Part shown: piece by piece, positions 63,506 to 64,000 of the stretch
Numbering within the stretch: position 1 is the stretch's first letter
How the letters are laid out: every line of letters starts with the position of its first letter
NCBI GenBank assembly: GCA_018340805.1
Contig: JACMZG010000008.1
Span: 72,924,549 to 72,988,548, forward strand
Reading direction: 5' to 3'
Origin: Microvelia longipes
Taxonomy: Eukaryota > Arthropoda > Insecta > Hemiptera > Veliidae
Length of the DNA: 64,000 nucleotides
Notes under the pieces: generated by a model
Databases searched by the model: none
Told to the model about the DNA's origin: nothing
Seen by the model: the letters and a program-made list of their open reading frames with translations, nothing else
Program-made: the position numbers and the translations under genes

Positions 63506-63880
63506 TTTTGTTATATTAGATTTGATTTTTTCTAAAATTAATTATCACAAAATGCAAGTTGCAGAAATCGGAAAGCACAAGAAAATTTTTTAAAACAGCT
63601 GATTTTACTTTTCATCAGTGATGTTAAATATTATTTGTAAACGTAATATCTAAATAAAGATCTAGACAGAATCCTCTCGCGTTTGACTACTGTTGTTTTC
63701 TCTTAATAAAAGTTCCTTGCATAGAAAAAAGATAAAAATGATTAAATGGTTCCTTGGCAGTTCGACTGCACAGGCACTCTAAGCAAAAGTAGCTTTTTTA
63801 TAACTTCAGTAAGCGCAGTGGAATTTTCTTAAATAATATCAACACCAACAACGTCTTTCCACTAAATTTAAACTTTATTT
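63506..63880 (-). promoter_or_regulatory. 5' flank of prag01-like gene
   Basis: Sequence upstream of the start codon at 63505. No TATA box or initiator can be assigned with confidence. No repeat recognised. Confidence 0.3.
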
Positions 63881-63889
63881 GCAGAGCCG

Positions 63890-63915
63890 GCTTTCGGCAA
63901 TAATGCCATCTACAG
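63890..63915 (-). repeat. CTGTAGATG-stem-GAAA motif
   Basis: On the minus strand CTGTAGATGGCATTATTGCC then GAAAGC. GGCA and TGCC pair perfectly over a TTAT loop. Followed by CTCTGCAAATAAAGTTT, as in the F2 arms (TTTGCCAATAAAGTTTT). Confidence 0.6.
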
Positions 63916-64000
63916 TGCCGTGGTGGGATGTTGAGTCTTTCAATTCATTGAATCTGACTAGCTTTTTTAATTTCACAACAATATCTGTATATATTTTAGT

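Overview
This is a multicellular-eukaryote nuclear window, almost certainly from an insect. It is AT-rich, its genes are split by canonical GT-AG introns of up to 7.5 kb, and it is packed with transposable elements. The insect assignment rests on a prag01-type (Deltameth_res) gene and on the mix of copia, LINE, SINE, MITE and fold-back repeats. The order within insects is not decided.

Four host genes are recovered by joining exons in phase. (1) Plus strand, 264-14733: the C-terminal ~505 residues of exocyst subunit EXOC1/Sec3 in nine exons, ending in the conserved C-terminus; upstream exons lie off the left edge. (2) Plus strand, 26732-45228: a DDX28-type mitochondrial DEAD-box helicase in eleven exons, with all helicase motifs present but motif II reading DEGD; the first coding exon was not found. 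(3) Minus strand, 57365-48190: a complete seven-exon, ~379-aa homologue of vertebrate C6orf136 (DUF2358 type). (4) Minus strand, 63505-59837: a complete three-exon, 101-aa prag01-like mitochondrial membrane protein. Three of the four are known or likely mitochondrial proteins.

The introns and spacers are a repeat landscape. EXOC1 intron 5 holds a 4.5-kb copia-type LTR element with 130-bp LTRs differing at one base, an initiator-tRNA-Met half-tRNA primer site, and a frameshifted gag-pol. EXOC1 introns 6-8 hold two tandem arrays, a SINE and a MITE nested in a MITE. The spacer 15-26.7 kb has a 5'-truncated LINE on the minus strand (19.0-22.0 kb), a LINE 3' fragment and several SINEs and MITEs. 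The 7.5-kb DDX28 intron 9 contains a near full-length but frameshifted LINE (39519-44517), flanked by a 13-bp target duplication and sitting inside a small TIR element. A third LINE fragment lies at 52.9-54.5 kb, in C6orf136 intron 3.

The most interesting non-genic signal is a set of dispersed and fold-back elements sharing a CTGATGATG - short stem - GAAA core. In three of them an AATAAAG follows. One is bounded by an exact 12-bp direct repeat. This resembles the hammerhead-ribozyme-like cores and inverted-copy structure known from Penelope-like retroelements, but no coding part is visible here. A second non-coding repeat family occurs at least eight times.
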